A stretch of 64,000 nt of DNA from Achromobacter kerstersii (GTDB taxonomy: Bacteria; Pseudomonadota; Gammaproteobacteria; Burkholderiales; Burkholderiaceae_B). The stretch lies in contig NZ_CADIJQ010000001.1 in the NCBI RefSeq assembly GCF_902859595.1, positions 1,798,001-1,862,000 of the forward strand. The letters run 5' to 3'. The notes under the pieces are model-generated. The model ran no database searches, was not told the origin of the DNA, and saw nothing but the letters and a program-made list of their open reading frames with translations. Both the position numbers and the translations under genes were made by a program. Below are positions 21,880 to 31,113 of this stretch, in pieces (the stretch's first letter is position 1; every line of letters begins with the position of its first letter).

Positions 21880-22118
21880 CCCTGACAATCGAACAACACG
21901 AACTACAAAGCATGCTCATCGAAGCCGCGAGGATCGGCGCGAACCACGCAATTGAGGACATGGTGTGCTACCACCTGAAAGATGCCTGCACGCGCCTTGG
22001 CGTCAGCTATAACACCCTGCAAAAACGCATTCTCGAAGGGAAGATTCGACCCGTCGATGGGAGAATCACCGGAGCCGAACTCCGCCGGTATCTAACCCAG
22101 TCGCGCGGCAATGCTTGA
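21876..22118 (+). CDS. Excisionase-like HTH protein
   Basis: 80 residues from ATG 21876 (ATGA overlap). The C-terminal half is a winged-helix/MerR-type DNA-binding module: HLKDACTRLGVSYNTLQKRI, LEGKIRPVDGRITGAELRRY. Such proteins serve as recombination directionality factors. It is the last gene of the rightward operon and overlaps the convergent integrase by 27 bases, which supports a role in excision. A transcriptional regulator role is the alternative. Confidence 0.68.
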   Translation: MTLTIEQHELQSMLIEAARIGANHAIEDMVCYHLKDACTRLGVSYNTLQKRILEGKIRPVDGRITGAELRRYLTQSRGNA

Positions 22119-23075
22119 TGCGTGCGGGTTGTAGTAGACCATCGCCATCTTTGGGTCTGTCCAGCCAAACATCTTGCACAGGTCCAACACGTCAATTCTC
22201 TTGGAAATCATCGTTGCTGCGGTGTGGCGGCTGTCGTGGAAGGTAAATCCGTCCACCTCAGCCCGCCCCCGATACTTCCTAAAGAGTGCGTCCAGCGAAG
22301 CCGACTTGACGCCAAACACCAGCTTATCGTCCCACCCTTTCATTCTTTTCAGAATTGCGACCGCCCGCGTGGATAGAGGCACATCACGCGGACGGTCGCT
22401 TTTTGTTTTTGGAAGGTGGACATGCTGGTCATAGACATGCTCCCAGGTCAGGCCGCAAAGCTCGCCAGCGCGCATTCCAGTGCGGAGCGCCAGAAGGAAA
22501 CAATGGGCGATGGCCTCACCCATGCTCGCAACACGGGCGCGACGGTCATACCCCATAGCCCGGAGCATCTTTCGAATTTCCCAGATATGTATTGTTCGTT
22601 CGCGGTGCTTGCCCTTAAGTGGCTTTCTAATGCCTCTGCATGGATTCACGTCCACCCACTCCCACTCAAGGCGCGCGGCTTCAAATACGGACGCCAACAG
22701 GCTCAATTCGCGCAGCACGGAAGAGGGGCCAACTTTTTTGCCCCGGGCGTCCCGGAATGCTGCAACGTGCTGGGGTGTAACCTTGGAAATCGGCAGATCC
22801 AAGGGCAGCAGGTAACTTTCGAATGCAGCCAGGCGGACCTGCTCCCACCGCTCGCCCTTTCGGTGCGGTGAAATCTCATCGCTGTATTTTCGCAACGCTT
22901 CACGCAACGTGTGCAGGTCGCCGGCCGGTTTTGTGGCCTTGTCGCGGATTTCCGCCTCACGCCTCGCACCCCATTCGACAGCTTCGCGCCGCGTGGGGAA
23001 CACCTGGCTATCGCGTTGGCCCGATAATTTGATCTGGACCCGATACCCTTTTGCCGTCTTTTGGATGCTTGCCAT
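22092..23075 (-). CDS. int: Tyrosine recombinase integrase
   Basis: 327 residues. The N-terminal arm-binding domain (1-60) starts SIQKTAKGYRVQIKLSG, an AP2-like three-stranded sheet; the core-binding SAM-like domain covers about 60-155. The catalytic domain has Arg202 (LRTGMRAGELCGL), Lys225 (PKTKSDRPRDV), His280-x-x-Arg283 (TFHDSRHTA), Trp305 in place of the second His (GWTDP) and the nucleophile Tyr at 314/315 (MVYYNP). It integrates the phage into the tRNA-Leu 3' end, 141 bases from its start codon. Its transcript is convergent with the early operon. Confidence 0.95.
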   Translation of the reverse strand: MASIQKTAKGYRVQIKLSGQRDSQVFPTRREAVEWGARREAEIRDKATKPAGDLHTLREALRKYSDEISPHRKGERWEQVRLAAFESYLLPLDLPISKVTPQHVAAFRDARGKKVGPSSVLRELSLLASVFEAARLEWEWVDVNPCRGIRKPLKGKHRERTIHIWEIRKMLRAMGYDRRARVASMGEAIAHCFLLALRTGMRAGELCGLTWEHVYDQHVHLPKTKSDRPRDVPLSTRAVAILKRMKGWDDKLVFGVKSASLDALFRKYRGRAEVDGFTFHDSRHTAATMISKRIDVLDLCKMFGWTDPKMAMVYYNPHASSIAARLG

Positions 23076-23162
23076 GTGGGGCCTGAGATGGGGCCAGGAT
23101 GGGGCTGGAGGCTGCGAATTCTTGCTTTTTAGCAGTCAACCGATCACCCACCCTTGCCGCTA

Positions 23163-23205
23163 AACCATTGATTTAAAAGACCCTGATTATAGGGAATCAA
23201 TGGTT
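23163..23205. repeat. Inverted repeat between integrase and tRNA
   Basis: AACCATTGAT (23163-23172) pairs with ATCAATGGTT (23196-23205), and CCCT (23181-23184) with AGGG (23191-23194) inside. It lies between the tRNA 3' end and the integrase start. It could terminate tRNA transcription, or be part of the attachment site where integrase or an accessory protein binds. Confidence 0.55.
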
Positions 23206-23215
23206 CTCAGTTGTA

Positions 23216-23302
23216 TGGTGCGAAGGAGGGGACTCGAACCCCTACACCTGTTACGGCGTCAGGACCTAAACCTGGTGCGTCTACCAATTTCGCCACCTTC
23301 GC
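23216..23302 (-). tRNA. tRNA-Leu (anticodon UAG)
   Basis: The minus strand reads GCGAAGGTGGCGAAATTGG at the 5' end and closes with CCTTCGC; acceptor arms GCGAAGG/CCTTCGC pair fully. The anticodon stem is CAGG/CCTG with loop TTTAGGT, giving anticodon TAG. A long variable arm (GACGCCGTAACAGG region) marks it as a class II tRNA. The T loop is GGTTCGAGTCCC. CCA is encoded (23218-23216). The 3' end faces the prophage, the usual integration target. Confidence 0.96.
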
Positions 23303-23349
23303 TAAAGGTCAAGCCCGCTATTGTAGCTTGCTTGTTAAAATCTTGCGTC

Positions 23350-24546
23350 ATGAATCCGCGCCTCGATGCTTTACACCCCTATCCGTTCGAAAAATTGCGT
23401 GCGTTGCTGGCTTCCGCCGCCGCGCAACAGAACGGTCTGACGCCCATCAACTTGTCGATTGGCGAGCCTAAACACGCCGCGCCGGAGCGTATTGCGCAAG
23501 CGATACGCGACCATATGGGCGGGCTGTCGGTGTACCCGTCGACCAAGGGCGACCCCGCGTTGCGGCAGGCGATTGCCGGCTGGCTGGCGCGCCGCTACAG
23601 CATCCCCGCCCCCGACGCCGACACGCAGGTGCTGCCGGCGCTGGGCTCGCGTGAAGCGCTGTTTGCTTTTACGCAGACGGTGATTGACCCGTCGGCCGGG
23701 TCGGTGGTGATCTGCCCCAACCCGTTCTATCAAATCTACGAAGGCGCCACGCTGTTGGCGGGCGCCACGCCCTACTTCGTTAATGCCGACCCGCTGCGCA
23801 ATTTTTCCAGCGACTGGAATCAGGTGCCGGACGACGTTTGGAAGAAGACGCGCCTGGTCTTCGTGTGCTCGCCGGGCAACCCGGCGGGCAACGTGATGTC
23901 GCTGGACGAATGGGAAACGCTCTTCAAGCTGTCTGACCGCTACGGCTTCGTGATTGCGTCAGACGAGTGCTATTCCGAAATCTACCTGGACGAAGGCGAT
24001 GCGCCGCTGGGCAGCCTGCAAGCCGCGCGCCGCCTGGGCCGGGACGAATACCGCAATTTGGTGGCGTTCTCCAGCCTGTCCAAGCGGTCCAACGTGCCGG
24101 GCCTGCGCTCGGGTTTCGTGGCGGGCGACGCTGCGCTGATTGGGCGCTTCCTGCTGTACCGCACGTATCATGGCAGTGCGATGAGCCCGCTGGTGTCCGC
24201 GGCCAGCATCGCCGCCTGGACGGACGAGGCGCACGTAAAAGACAACCGCCGCCTGTACCGTGAAAAGTTCGACGCGGTCGTGCCCATCCTGGAAAAAGTG
24301 CTGGATGTGTCACGCCCGAAAGCGTCTTTTTACCTATGGGCGGCCACCCCGGGCTCGGATACGGCGTTTGTGCGCGACCTTTATGGCCGCACCGGTGTTA
24401 CCGTTCTGCCGGGCAGCTTCCTGGCGCGGGAAGCGCATGGCGTGAACCCCGGCCACGGCCGCATCCGCATTGCGTTGGTGGCGCCTTTGGCTGACTGCGT
24501 ACAGGCAGCCGAACGCATCGCCCATTTTGTACATACTTCTGTTTGA
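23350..24546 (+). CDS. dapC: Succinyldiaminopimelate aminotransferase
   Basis: PLP enzyme that transaminates N-succinyl-2-amino-6-ketopimelate with glutamate in the succinylase branch of lysine/meso-diaminopimelate synthesis. 398 residues from ATG 23350; the frame is open upstream through the tRNA, but that is not coding. It has the fold type I aminotransferase layout: NLSIGEPKH near residue 35, VYPSTKGDPALRQAI at 61-75, the CSPGNPAG loop (173-180), SDECYSEIY (204-212) and the PLP lysine Lys245 in FSSLSKRSNVPG. It is followed by dapD and dapE, confirming the assignment. Confidence 0.93.
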   Translation: MNPRLDALHPYPFEKLRALLASAAAQQNGLTPINLSIGEPKHAAPERIAQAIRDHMGGLSVYPSTKGDPALRQAIAGWLARRYSIPAPDADTQVLPALGSREALFAFTQTVIDPSAGSVVICPNPFYQIYEGATLLAGATPYFVNADPLRNFSSDWNQVPDDVWKKTRLVFVCSPGNPAGNVMSLDEWETLFKLSDRYGFVIASDECYSEIYLDEGDAPLGSLQAARRLGRDEYRNLVAFSSLSKRSNVPGLRSGFVAGDAALIGRFLLYRTYHGSAMSPLVSAASIAAWTDEAHVKDNRRLYREKFDAVVPILEKVLDVSRPKASFYLWAATPGSDTAFVRDLYGRTGVTVLPGSFLAREAHGVNPGHGRIRIALVAPLADCVQAAERIAHFVHTSV

Positions 24547-24570
24547 TCAACCTTTAAAAGCTGAGCCGAT

Positions 24571-25392
24571 ATGACTCTCGACCTGCAGACCACCATCGAA
24601 AAAGCCTGGGACGACCGGGCCAACCTGTCGCCCGTCGACGTCAGCGCCGAAGTGCGCGAAGCGGTGGAACACACCATCGACGGCCTGGATCTGGGCCGCT
24701 TGCGCGTGGCCGAGAAAATCAACGACGACTGGGTTGTGCACCAGTGGATCAAGAAGGCCGTGCTGCTGTCGTTCCGCCTGAACGACAACGCCATCATGGG
24801 CCAGGCCCCGCTGCAGTTCTACGACAAGGTGCCGCTCAAGTTCTCGGAATACGGCGACAACGCCTTCAAGCAAGGCGGCTACCGCGTGGTTCCGCCGGCC
24901 GTCGCCCGCCGCGGCGCCTTCATCGGCCGCAACGTCATCCTGATGCCCTCCTACGTGAACATCGGCGCCTACGTCGATGAAGGCACGATGGTCGACACCT
25001 GGGCCACCGTCGGTTCGTGCGCCCAGATCGGCAAGAACGTCCACCTGTCGGGCGGCGTGGGCATCGGCGGCGTGCTGGAACCCCTGCAAGCCAACCCCAC
25101 CATCATCGAAGACAACTGCTTCATCGGCGCCCGTTCGGAAGTCGTGGAAGGCGTGGTCGTGGAAGAAAACTCGGTGCTGGCCATGGGCGTGTTCCTGTCG
25201 CAAAGCACCAAGATTTTTGATCGCGCCACCGGCAAGATCACCTATGGCCGCGTGCCCTCGGGTTCGGTCGTTGTTCCGGGTTCGCTGCCGTCGGCCGATG
25301 GCTCGCACAGCCTGGCTTGCGCCGTCATCGTCAAGCGTGTTGACGCGCAAACGCGCGCCAAGACCAGCATCAATGATTTGCTGAGGGCGTAA
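24571..25392 (+). CDS. dapD: Tetrahydrodipicolinate N-succinyltransferase
   Basis: Transfers succinyl from succinyl-CoA to tetrahydrodipicolinate, the entry to the succinylase branch. 273 residues, the exact family size. The N-terminal helical part (about 1-100) is followed by a left-handed beta-helix of hexapeptide repeats: [55 protein letters not shown]. DapD is a cytosolic trimer. It lies 24 bases after dapC and stops directly before dapE's ATG. Confidence 0.97.
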   Translation: MTLDLQTTIEKAWDDRANLSPVDVSAEVREAVEHTIDGLDLGRLRVAEKINDDWVVHQWIKKAVLLSFRLNDNAIMGQAPLQFYDKVPLKFSEYGDNAFKQGGYRVVPPAVARRGAFIGRNVILMPSYVNIGAYVDEGTMVDTWATVGSCAQIGKNVHLSGGVGIGGVLEPLQANPTIIEDNCFIGARSEVVEGVVVEENSVLAMGVFLSQSTKIFDRATGKITYGRVPSGSVVVPGSLPSADGSHSLACAVIVKRVDAQTRAKTSINDLLRA

Positions 25393-26532
<1,140 letters not shown>

Positions 26533-26553
26533 AACGCCGCTACGCGGACGCTC

Positions 26554-26583
26554 TGCCCCCCTTTCAGAGGGGGGTGTTTTTTC
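26554..26583 (+). terminator. Terminator of the dapCDE operon
   Basis: CCCCCC (26556-26561) pairs with GGGGGG (26569-26574), followed by TGTTTTTT. A strong Rho-independent terminator 20 bases after dapE. Confidence 0.92.
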
Positions 26584-26621
26584 CCGGTCCGGCATGCTGA
26601 ACCGGGAACAAAAGGCCTGTT

Positions 26622-27518
26622 ATGTATCAATCCGCCCGCCAAGAATTGCACACCCTGCGCGACCTCATCCGCTACGGGGTGTCGCGCCTGAATGGCGCCC
26701 AGGTGGCGCTGGGACACGGCAGCGACAACGCCTGGGACGAGGCGGTCTACCTGACGCTGCACGCCCTGCACCTGCCGCTGGACACGCTGGAACCGTTCCT
26801 GGACGCCCGCGTCGTCCGCGAAGAGCGCGACCGCGTGCTGGATCTGCTGGAACGCCGCGTCACCGAACGCGTGCCGGCCGCCTACCTCACCAACGAGGCC
26901 TGGCTGCGGGGTCACCGCTTTTACGTGGACAAGCGCGTCATCGTGCCGCGCTCGCCCATCGCCGAACTGCTGGACCAAGGGCTGTCGCCCTGGGTGCAGG
27001 ACGCAACGGCCGTGGAAAACGTGCTGGACATGTGTACCGGTTCGGGCTGCCTGGCCATCCTGTCGGCCATGGCCTTCCCCTACGCGCATGTTGACGCGGT
27101 GGACGTGTCGGCTGACGCGCTGGAAGTCGCCCGCCGCAACGTGGACGACTACGGCCTGCAAGACCGTCTGGACCTGCATGAAAGCAATCTGTTCGACAGC
27201 CTGCCCGCGTGCCAGTACGACGTCATTATCTGCAATCCGCCCTATGTGAACAGTGGTTCCATGGACGTGCTGCCGCAGGAATACCGCCACGAACCGCATC
27301 TGGCGCTGGCCGGCGGCGAAGACGGCATGGACCTCGTGCGGCGCATTCTGGCGGCGGCTCCTCAGTACCTGACGCCCGACGGCGTGATCGTGCTCGAGAT
27401 CGGCCACGAGCGCGACTTCTTCGAAGCCGCCTTCCCGCAGCTGTCGCCCGTCTGGCTGGATACGGAAGAAGCGTCCGACCAGCTTCTGCTGCTGACCCGA
27501 GAGCAACTCACCCTGTGA
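26622..27518 (+). CDS. prmB: Ribosomal protein L3 glutamine N5-methyltransferase
   Basis: SAM-dependent enzyme that methylates a glutamine of 50S protein L3. 298 residues. The N-terminal helical domain (about 1-95) has the PrmB-type TLRDLIRYGVSRLN; the Rossmann domain has the SAM loop VLDMCTGSGCLAIL (134-147) and the catalytic NPPY at 205-208. PrmB and PrmC are similar; the length and the N-terminal domain favour PrmB. Its TGA overlaps the GTG start of the ABC-F gene. Confidence 0.93.
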   Translation: MYQSARQELHTLRDLIRYGVSRLNGAQVALGHGSDNAWDEAVYLTLHALHLPLDTLEPFLDARVVREERDRVLDLLERRVTERVPAAYLTNEAWLRGHRFYVDKRVIVPRSPIAELLDQGLSPWVQDATAVENVLDMCTGSGCLAILSAMAFPYAHVDAVDVSADALEVARRNVDDYGLQDRLDLHESNLFDSLPACQYDVIICNPPYVNSGSMDVLPQEYRHEPHLALAGGEDGMDLVRRILAAAPQYLTPDGVIVLEIGHERDFFEAAFPQLSPVWLDTEEASDQLLLLTREQLTL

Positions 27519-29449
27519 TACGCGCTACTGGATTGACCCTGCGCCGCGGCACGAAAGTGTTGTTGGACGGCGCTGAATTCGTCGTGCACCCGGGCGAGCG
27601 CGTAGGCATCGTCGGCAAGAACGGCGCGGGCAAGTCATCGCTGTTCGCGCTGTTGACGGGCGCGCTGGACCTGGACGCCGGCAATGTGAACCTGCCGGCT
27701 GGCTGGCGCATTGCCAGCGTCAAGCAAGAGCTCGACGCCGACGACCGCCCTGCCCGCGAATTCGTCATCGACGGCGACACGCACCTGCGCGAATTGCAGG
27801 CGCGCCGCGCCGAATTGACGGACGACCAAGGCACGCAGATTGCCGAAGTGGAAGCCGCGCTGATCGAAGCCGGCGCCTGGAGCGCGGCCTCGCGCGCCGA
27901 GCAGCTGCTGGCCGGCCTGGGCTTCAAGCCCAGCGAATGGATGCTGCCCGTTGAGAGCTTCTCGGGCGGCTGGCGCATGCGTCTGGCGTTGGCCAGCGCG
28001 CTGATGGCGCCGTCGGAATTGCTGCTGCTGGACGAACCCACCAACCACTTGGATCTGGACGCAATGCTGTGGCTGGAGAAATGGCTGGGCGCCTATCCAG
28101 GCACCGTCATGCTGATCTCCCACGACACCGAGTTTCTGGACGCGGTGGCCAAGTCCATCCTGCATTTCGACCACGCCAAGCTGGTGCGCTATCGCGGCGG
28201 CTATGGCGACTTCCTGACGCAACGCGCCGAGCGCCTGCGCCAGACCAATATCGCCTACGAACGCCAGACCCGCGAATCCGCGCGCCTGCAAGGGTTCATC
28301 GACCGCTTCAAAGCCAAGGCCTCGAAAGCCAAGCAGGCGCAAAGCCGCGTGAAGGCGCTGGCGCGCATGCAGGTGCTGGCGCCGCTGCACGCCGAAGCCG
28401 GCATTGATATCCGCATCCCCTCGCCCGATCAGGTGCCTGACCCGCTGCTCACGCTTGAGCATCTGTCGGCCGGTTATACGGATGCGGCGGGCAATGCGAT
28501 TCCCATCCTGCGCGACGTGACCTTGATGGTGCGCGCGGGCAGCCGCGTGGGTGTGCTGGGCGCGAACGGCGCTGGCAAGAGCACGCTGATCAAGACGCTG
28601 GCGGAAGAAATTCCTGTGCAGGCGGGCGAACGCCGCGCCTCGCGCGGACTGGCCATCGGCTACTTCCATCAGCACCAGCTCGACATGCTGGACGTGGACA
28701 GCACGCCGATTGCCCACCTGGCGCGGCTGGCGCCCGAAACGCGCGAGCAAGAGCTGCGCAATTATCTGGGCGGTTTCGGCTTTTCAGGCGACACCGTCAC
28801 CAGCAAAGTCGGCCCGATGTCGGGCGGCGAAAAGGCACGTCTGGCGCTGTCGCTGATCGTCTGGCAAAAGCCCAACCTGCTGCTGCTGGACGAACCCAGC
28901 AACCACTTGGACGTCGAAACCCGCGAGGCCCTGGCCGCCGCGTTGGCAGACTTTGGCGGCAGCATGCTGCTGGTCTCGCACGACCGGCACCTGCTGCGCA
29001 CCACCGTGGACAGTTTCTGGATTGTCGCGGATGGCGCCGTGCGCGAATTCGACGGCGACCTTGAAGACTATCGAGACTGGCTGGCCGCCCGCAACGCCGG
29101 CGAACGCGCAGAAGCCGCTCGCGAAAGCGCAGAAAGCGGCGAACCGGTCGTGGACCGCAAGGCCCAACGCCGGGCCGAGGCCGAACAGCGCCAACGCCTG
29201 TCCGCCCTGCGCAAGCCGCTGGAATCGAAGCTGGCCAAGGTCGAGACCGAGATGGAAAAACTGCGCGCCAAACTGCACGCGCTGGACGCCATCATTGCCG
29301 ACGCGGACTTGTATTCCGATGCACGCCGCGCCGAACGCCAAAAGGTCATGGCCGAGCATGGCGAACACGGCAAGCGCATGGACGAGCTCGAAGAGCAATG
29401 GCTTGAAATCCAGGGTTCTCTGGAAGAGATCGACCAGAGCGAAGCCTGA
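27515..29449 (+). CDS. ABC-F family ATPase (YheS-like)
   Basis: Ribosome-associated twin ATPase without membrane domains. 644 residues from GTG 27515, which overlaps prmB's stop (GTGA). Two ABC cassettes: Walker A GKNGAGKSS (about 35) and signature SGGWRMRL, then Walker A GANGAGKST (about 350) and SGGEKARL, each with LLLDEPT/SNHLD. The linker between them (about 240-300) is the long charged P-site tRNA interaction motif of ABC-F proteins. The C-terminal 110 residues form a coiled coil (KPLESKLAKVETEMEKLRAK), a feature of YheS/Uup. It probably rescues or tunes stalled ribosomes. Confidence 0.9.
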   Translation: MIRATGLTLRRGTKVLLDGAEFVVHPGERVGIVGKNGAGKSSLFALLTGALDLDAGNVNLPAGWRIASVKQELDADDRPAREFVIDGDTHLRELQARRAELTDDQGTQIAEVEAALIEAGAWSAASRAEQLLAGLGFKPSEWMLPVESFSGGWRMRLALASALMAPSELLLLDEPTNHLDLDAMLWLEKWLGAYPGTVMLISHDTEFLDAVAKSILHFDHAKLVRYRGGYGDFLTQRAERLRQTNIAYERQTRESARLQGFIDRFKAKASKAKQAQSRVKALARMQVLAPLHAEAGIDIRIPSPDQVPDPLLTLEHLSAGYTDAAGNAIPILRDVTLMVRAGSRVGVLGANGAGKSTLIKTLAEEIPVQAGERRASRGLAIGYFHQHQLDMLDVDSTPIAHLARLAPETREQELRNYLGGFGFSGDTVTSKVGPMSGGEKARLALSLIVWQKPNLLLLDEPSNHLDVETREALAAALADFGGSMLLVSHDRHLLRTTVDSFWIVADGAVREFDGDLEDYRDWLAARNAGERAEAARESAESGEPVVDRKAQRRAEAEQRQRLSALRKPLESKLAKVETEMEKLRAKLHALDAIIADADLYSDARRAERQKVMAEHGEHGKRMDELEEQWLEIQGSLEEIDQSEA

Positions 29450-29457
29450 AGCACGGC

Positions 29458-29488
29458 GATGGACGGGCGGGTTTGCCCGCCGTCCATC
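29458..29488 (+). terminator. Hairpin after the ABC-F gene
   Basis: GATGGACGGGCGGG (29458-29471) pairs with GCCCGCCGTCCATC (29475-29488) with one bulged G. There is no immediate T run, but GTTTT follows within 6 bases. A probable terminator separating this gene from the iron-regulated locus. Confidence 0.6.
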
Positions 29489-29505
29489 GCTGATGTTTTC
29501 TATCT

Positions 29506-29524
29506 ATTAATAATAACCATTATC
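29506..29524. promoter_or_regulatory. Fur box upstream of the sigma factor gene
   Basis: ATTAATAATAACCATTATC matches the 19-base Fur consensus at 15 positions. It lies about 50 bases before the sigma-factor ATG in an A+T-rich promoter. The locus is therefore expected to be repressed when iron is plentiful. Confidence 0.8.
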
Positions 29525-29575
29525 ATTTATACTTCGTCGCGAATTTGACTCCATCTGGCGCCGGACGCCAGCGAC

Positions 29576-30064
29576 ATGTCGACGCTTACGGACGTATTTC
29601 TCCGCCATTACCGCGAACTGCTGGGCTTTCTCTCGATGCGCACGGGCTCGCGCGATGTGGCCCAAGACTGCGCGCAAGACACCTGGATCAAACTGGCGGA
29701 ATTCAACGACCGCACCCGCCCGGACAATGACCGCGCGTACGTATTTCGGGTGGCCGCGAACATTGCCACTGACTGGCATCGCCGCCGCACACGCGAAATG
29801 TCGGCCACCGCTGACTACGCCGCCGCCCAGCCCGTGGCCTTTGCGGCCGACACCTTCGACATCGCCTCGGCCAATCAGATCTTGCGCCGCCTGGAAACGG
29901 CCCTGCTCGCCCAGCCCCGGCGCAGCCTGGACGTCTTCGTGCTGCATCGCCATGAAGGGCTGACGTATCGCGCGATTGCCGAACGTTTTGGCATATCAAT
30001 CAGCGCCGTCGAAAAGCACATGATGCGCATCCTGCTGGCCTGCGATGTGGCGTTGGCCCACTGA
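29576..30064 (+). CDS. Extracytoplasmic sigma factor, FecI type
   Basis: Iron-starvation sigma factor that directs RNA polymerase to the receptor gene downstream. 162 residues. Region 2: FLRHYRELLGFLSMRTGSRD then QDTWIKLAEF, followed by AYVFRVAANIATDWHRRR. Region 4: FVLHRHEGLTYRAIAERFGI with SISAVEKHMMRIL as the recognition helix. The stop overlaps the start of fecR by one base, so sigma and anti-sigma are coupled. The Fur box upstream gives iron control. Confidence 0.93.
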   Translation: MSTLTDVFLRHYRELLGFLSMRTGSRDVAQDCAQDTWIKLAEFNDRTRPDNDRAYVFRVAANIATDWHRRRTREMSATADYAAAQPVAFAADTFDIASANQILRRLETALLAQPRRSLDVFVLHRHEGLTYRAIAERFGISISAVEKHMMRILLACDVALAH

Positions 30065-30990
30065 TGGGCACGTCCCGCACGCGCCCCGCCAACCCGGTTG
30101 AAGAAGCGTCACGCTGGGTTATCCGGCATAGCGGCCAGCGCCTGGACGATGCGGAGCATGCGGCGTTTGAAGCCTGGTATCGCGCGGATGCCCAACACGC
30201 AGCGGCGTATGACCGCTTGTCTCGGCTGTGGCGGCGCATGGGTGAAATTGACCGCGGCAAGCTCGCGAAGCGCCCCGCCCGCAAGCTGCGCGCAACTGCC
30301 ATGCTGGCGATGCTGACGGCTGCGTTTGCGGGCTGGTTCGGGTCAACCAACCCGGCGCAGCAAGCTGATTATCTGGCCGGCTCCAGCGTCTTGCCAGTCA
30401 CCCTGCCCGACGGTTCAACCGTGGTGCTGGACGCGCACAGCGCGCTGGCGGTGGACTACGCCGATGGCCGGCGGCAAGTCCGGTTGCTGGCGGGCCGCGC
30501 GCAGTTCGAACCAACGCCCCGCCAAGACGGCATGGCGCCGTTCTCCGTCCTTACCCGCGACGCTTCCGCCACGGCGCTTGGCACGCGGTTCACCGTTGAC
30601 GTGCAAGACGGTGAAACCCGGGTCGCCGTGCAATCGCATCAGGTCGCGGTGCGCTGCCTGCCTTGCGCCGACGATCAGGGCGTGACGCTGTCGGCGGGCG
30701 AAGCCGTCGAGGTGTCCAAGGCGGGCGTGAAGCACCGCGCTGAAGCCGGCACCGCATCGCCCCGCTGGACGCGTGGCCTGTTGAGCTTTGACGATGTGCC
30801 CTTGCCGGCCGCCGTACAGGCGCTGGCGCGCTACAGCGGCAAGCACATCGTGGTGATGGGCGATGCAGCCCGGGCGCAACGCGTATCAGGCACGGCCAAT
30901 GTGGCGGACACCCGCCGCGCGCTTGAGTTGTTGTTGGCCCAGACGCCGGTGCAGGTGACGGATCTGCCTGGTTTGCTGATCTTGCGTTGA
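30064..30990 (+). CDS. FecR-family anti-sigma/transducer protein
   Basis: Inner-membrane partner that carries the signal from the outer-membrane receptor to the sigma factor. 308 residues. Cytosolic N-terminus (about 1-75) with EASRWVIRHSGQRLDDAEHA and Trp-rich AFEAWYRADAQHAAAYDRLS; a membrane span at about 78-97 (TAMLAMLTAAFAGWFG); the periplasmic FecR domain with LPDGSTVVLDAHSALAVDY and GRAQFEP; and a C-terminal STN-like part (SFDDVPLPAAVQALARYSGK) that contacts the receptor's signalling domain. Confidence 0.92.
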   Translation: MGTSRTRPANPVEEASRWVIRHSGQRLDDAEHAAFEAWYRADAQHAAAYDRLSRLWRRMGEIDRGKLAKRPARKLRATAMLAMLTAAFAGWFGSTNPAQQADYLAGSSVLPVTLPDGSTVVLDAHSALAVDYADGRRQVRLLAGRAQFEPTPRQDGMAPFSVLTRDASATALGTRFTVDVQDGETRVAVQSHQVAVRCLPCADDQGVTLSAGEAVEVSKAGVKHRAEAGTASPRWTRGLLSFDDVPLPAAVQALARYSGKHIVVMGDAARAQRVSGTANVADTRRALELLLAQTPVQVTDLPGLLILR

Positions 30991-31003
30991 CACGCGCCAC
31001 GCG

Positions 31004-31028
31004 GATTCTCAATTGGTAAATGAGAATC
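31004..31028. promoter_or_regulatory. Inverted repeat before the receptor gene (Fur-like)
   Basis: GATTCTCA (31004-31011) and TGAGAATC (31021-31028) form a perfect inverted repeat 9 bases apart, 86 bases before the receptor ATG. The TGAGAATC half is the core of Fur sites in related bacteria, although the spacing is atypical. It could equally be a terminator-like hairpin after fecR. Confidence 0.5.
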
Positions 31029-31113
31029 GATATAAATTATTCATCACGAATTTGATGAGGGGTTTGGGCAGTGCCGACGTCCTACGGCTGACATTACTGC
31101 TTAGGACTTACGC

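Larger units (their letters stand above)
1..23215. mobile_element. Prophage (right-hand part), integrated at tRNA-Leu
   Basis: A continuous run of phage genes: head protease, portal, terminases, replication O/P-like genes, Cro-like protein, S24 repressor, excisionase-like protein and integrase. It stops at the 3' end of tRNA-Leu(UAG), and housekeeping genes begin directly beyond. The head/packaging genes are of the HK97 type, so a siphovirus-like particle is likely; tail and lysis genes are not in the window and should lie to the left. The right boundary is inferred from the tRNA 3' end. The matching att repeat is outside the window and could not be checked. Confidence 0.93.

Noticed and set aside
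9042-23075. A recombination module (lambda Exo/Bet or RecT/RecE) in the early region
   Set aside because: I read all early genes and found no protein with those signatures; only the PD-(D/E)XK and YbcO-like nucleases are present.
23211-23471. Open frame running through the tRNA-Leu complement into dapC
   Set aside because: It reads the tRNA as codons and is out of frame with dapC; a known artefact type at tRNA genes.
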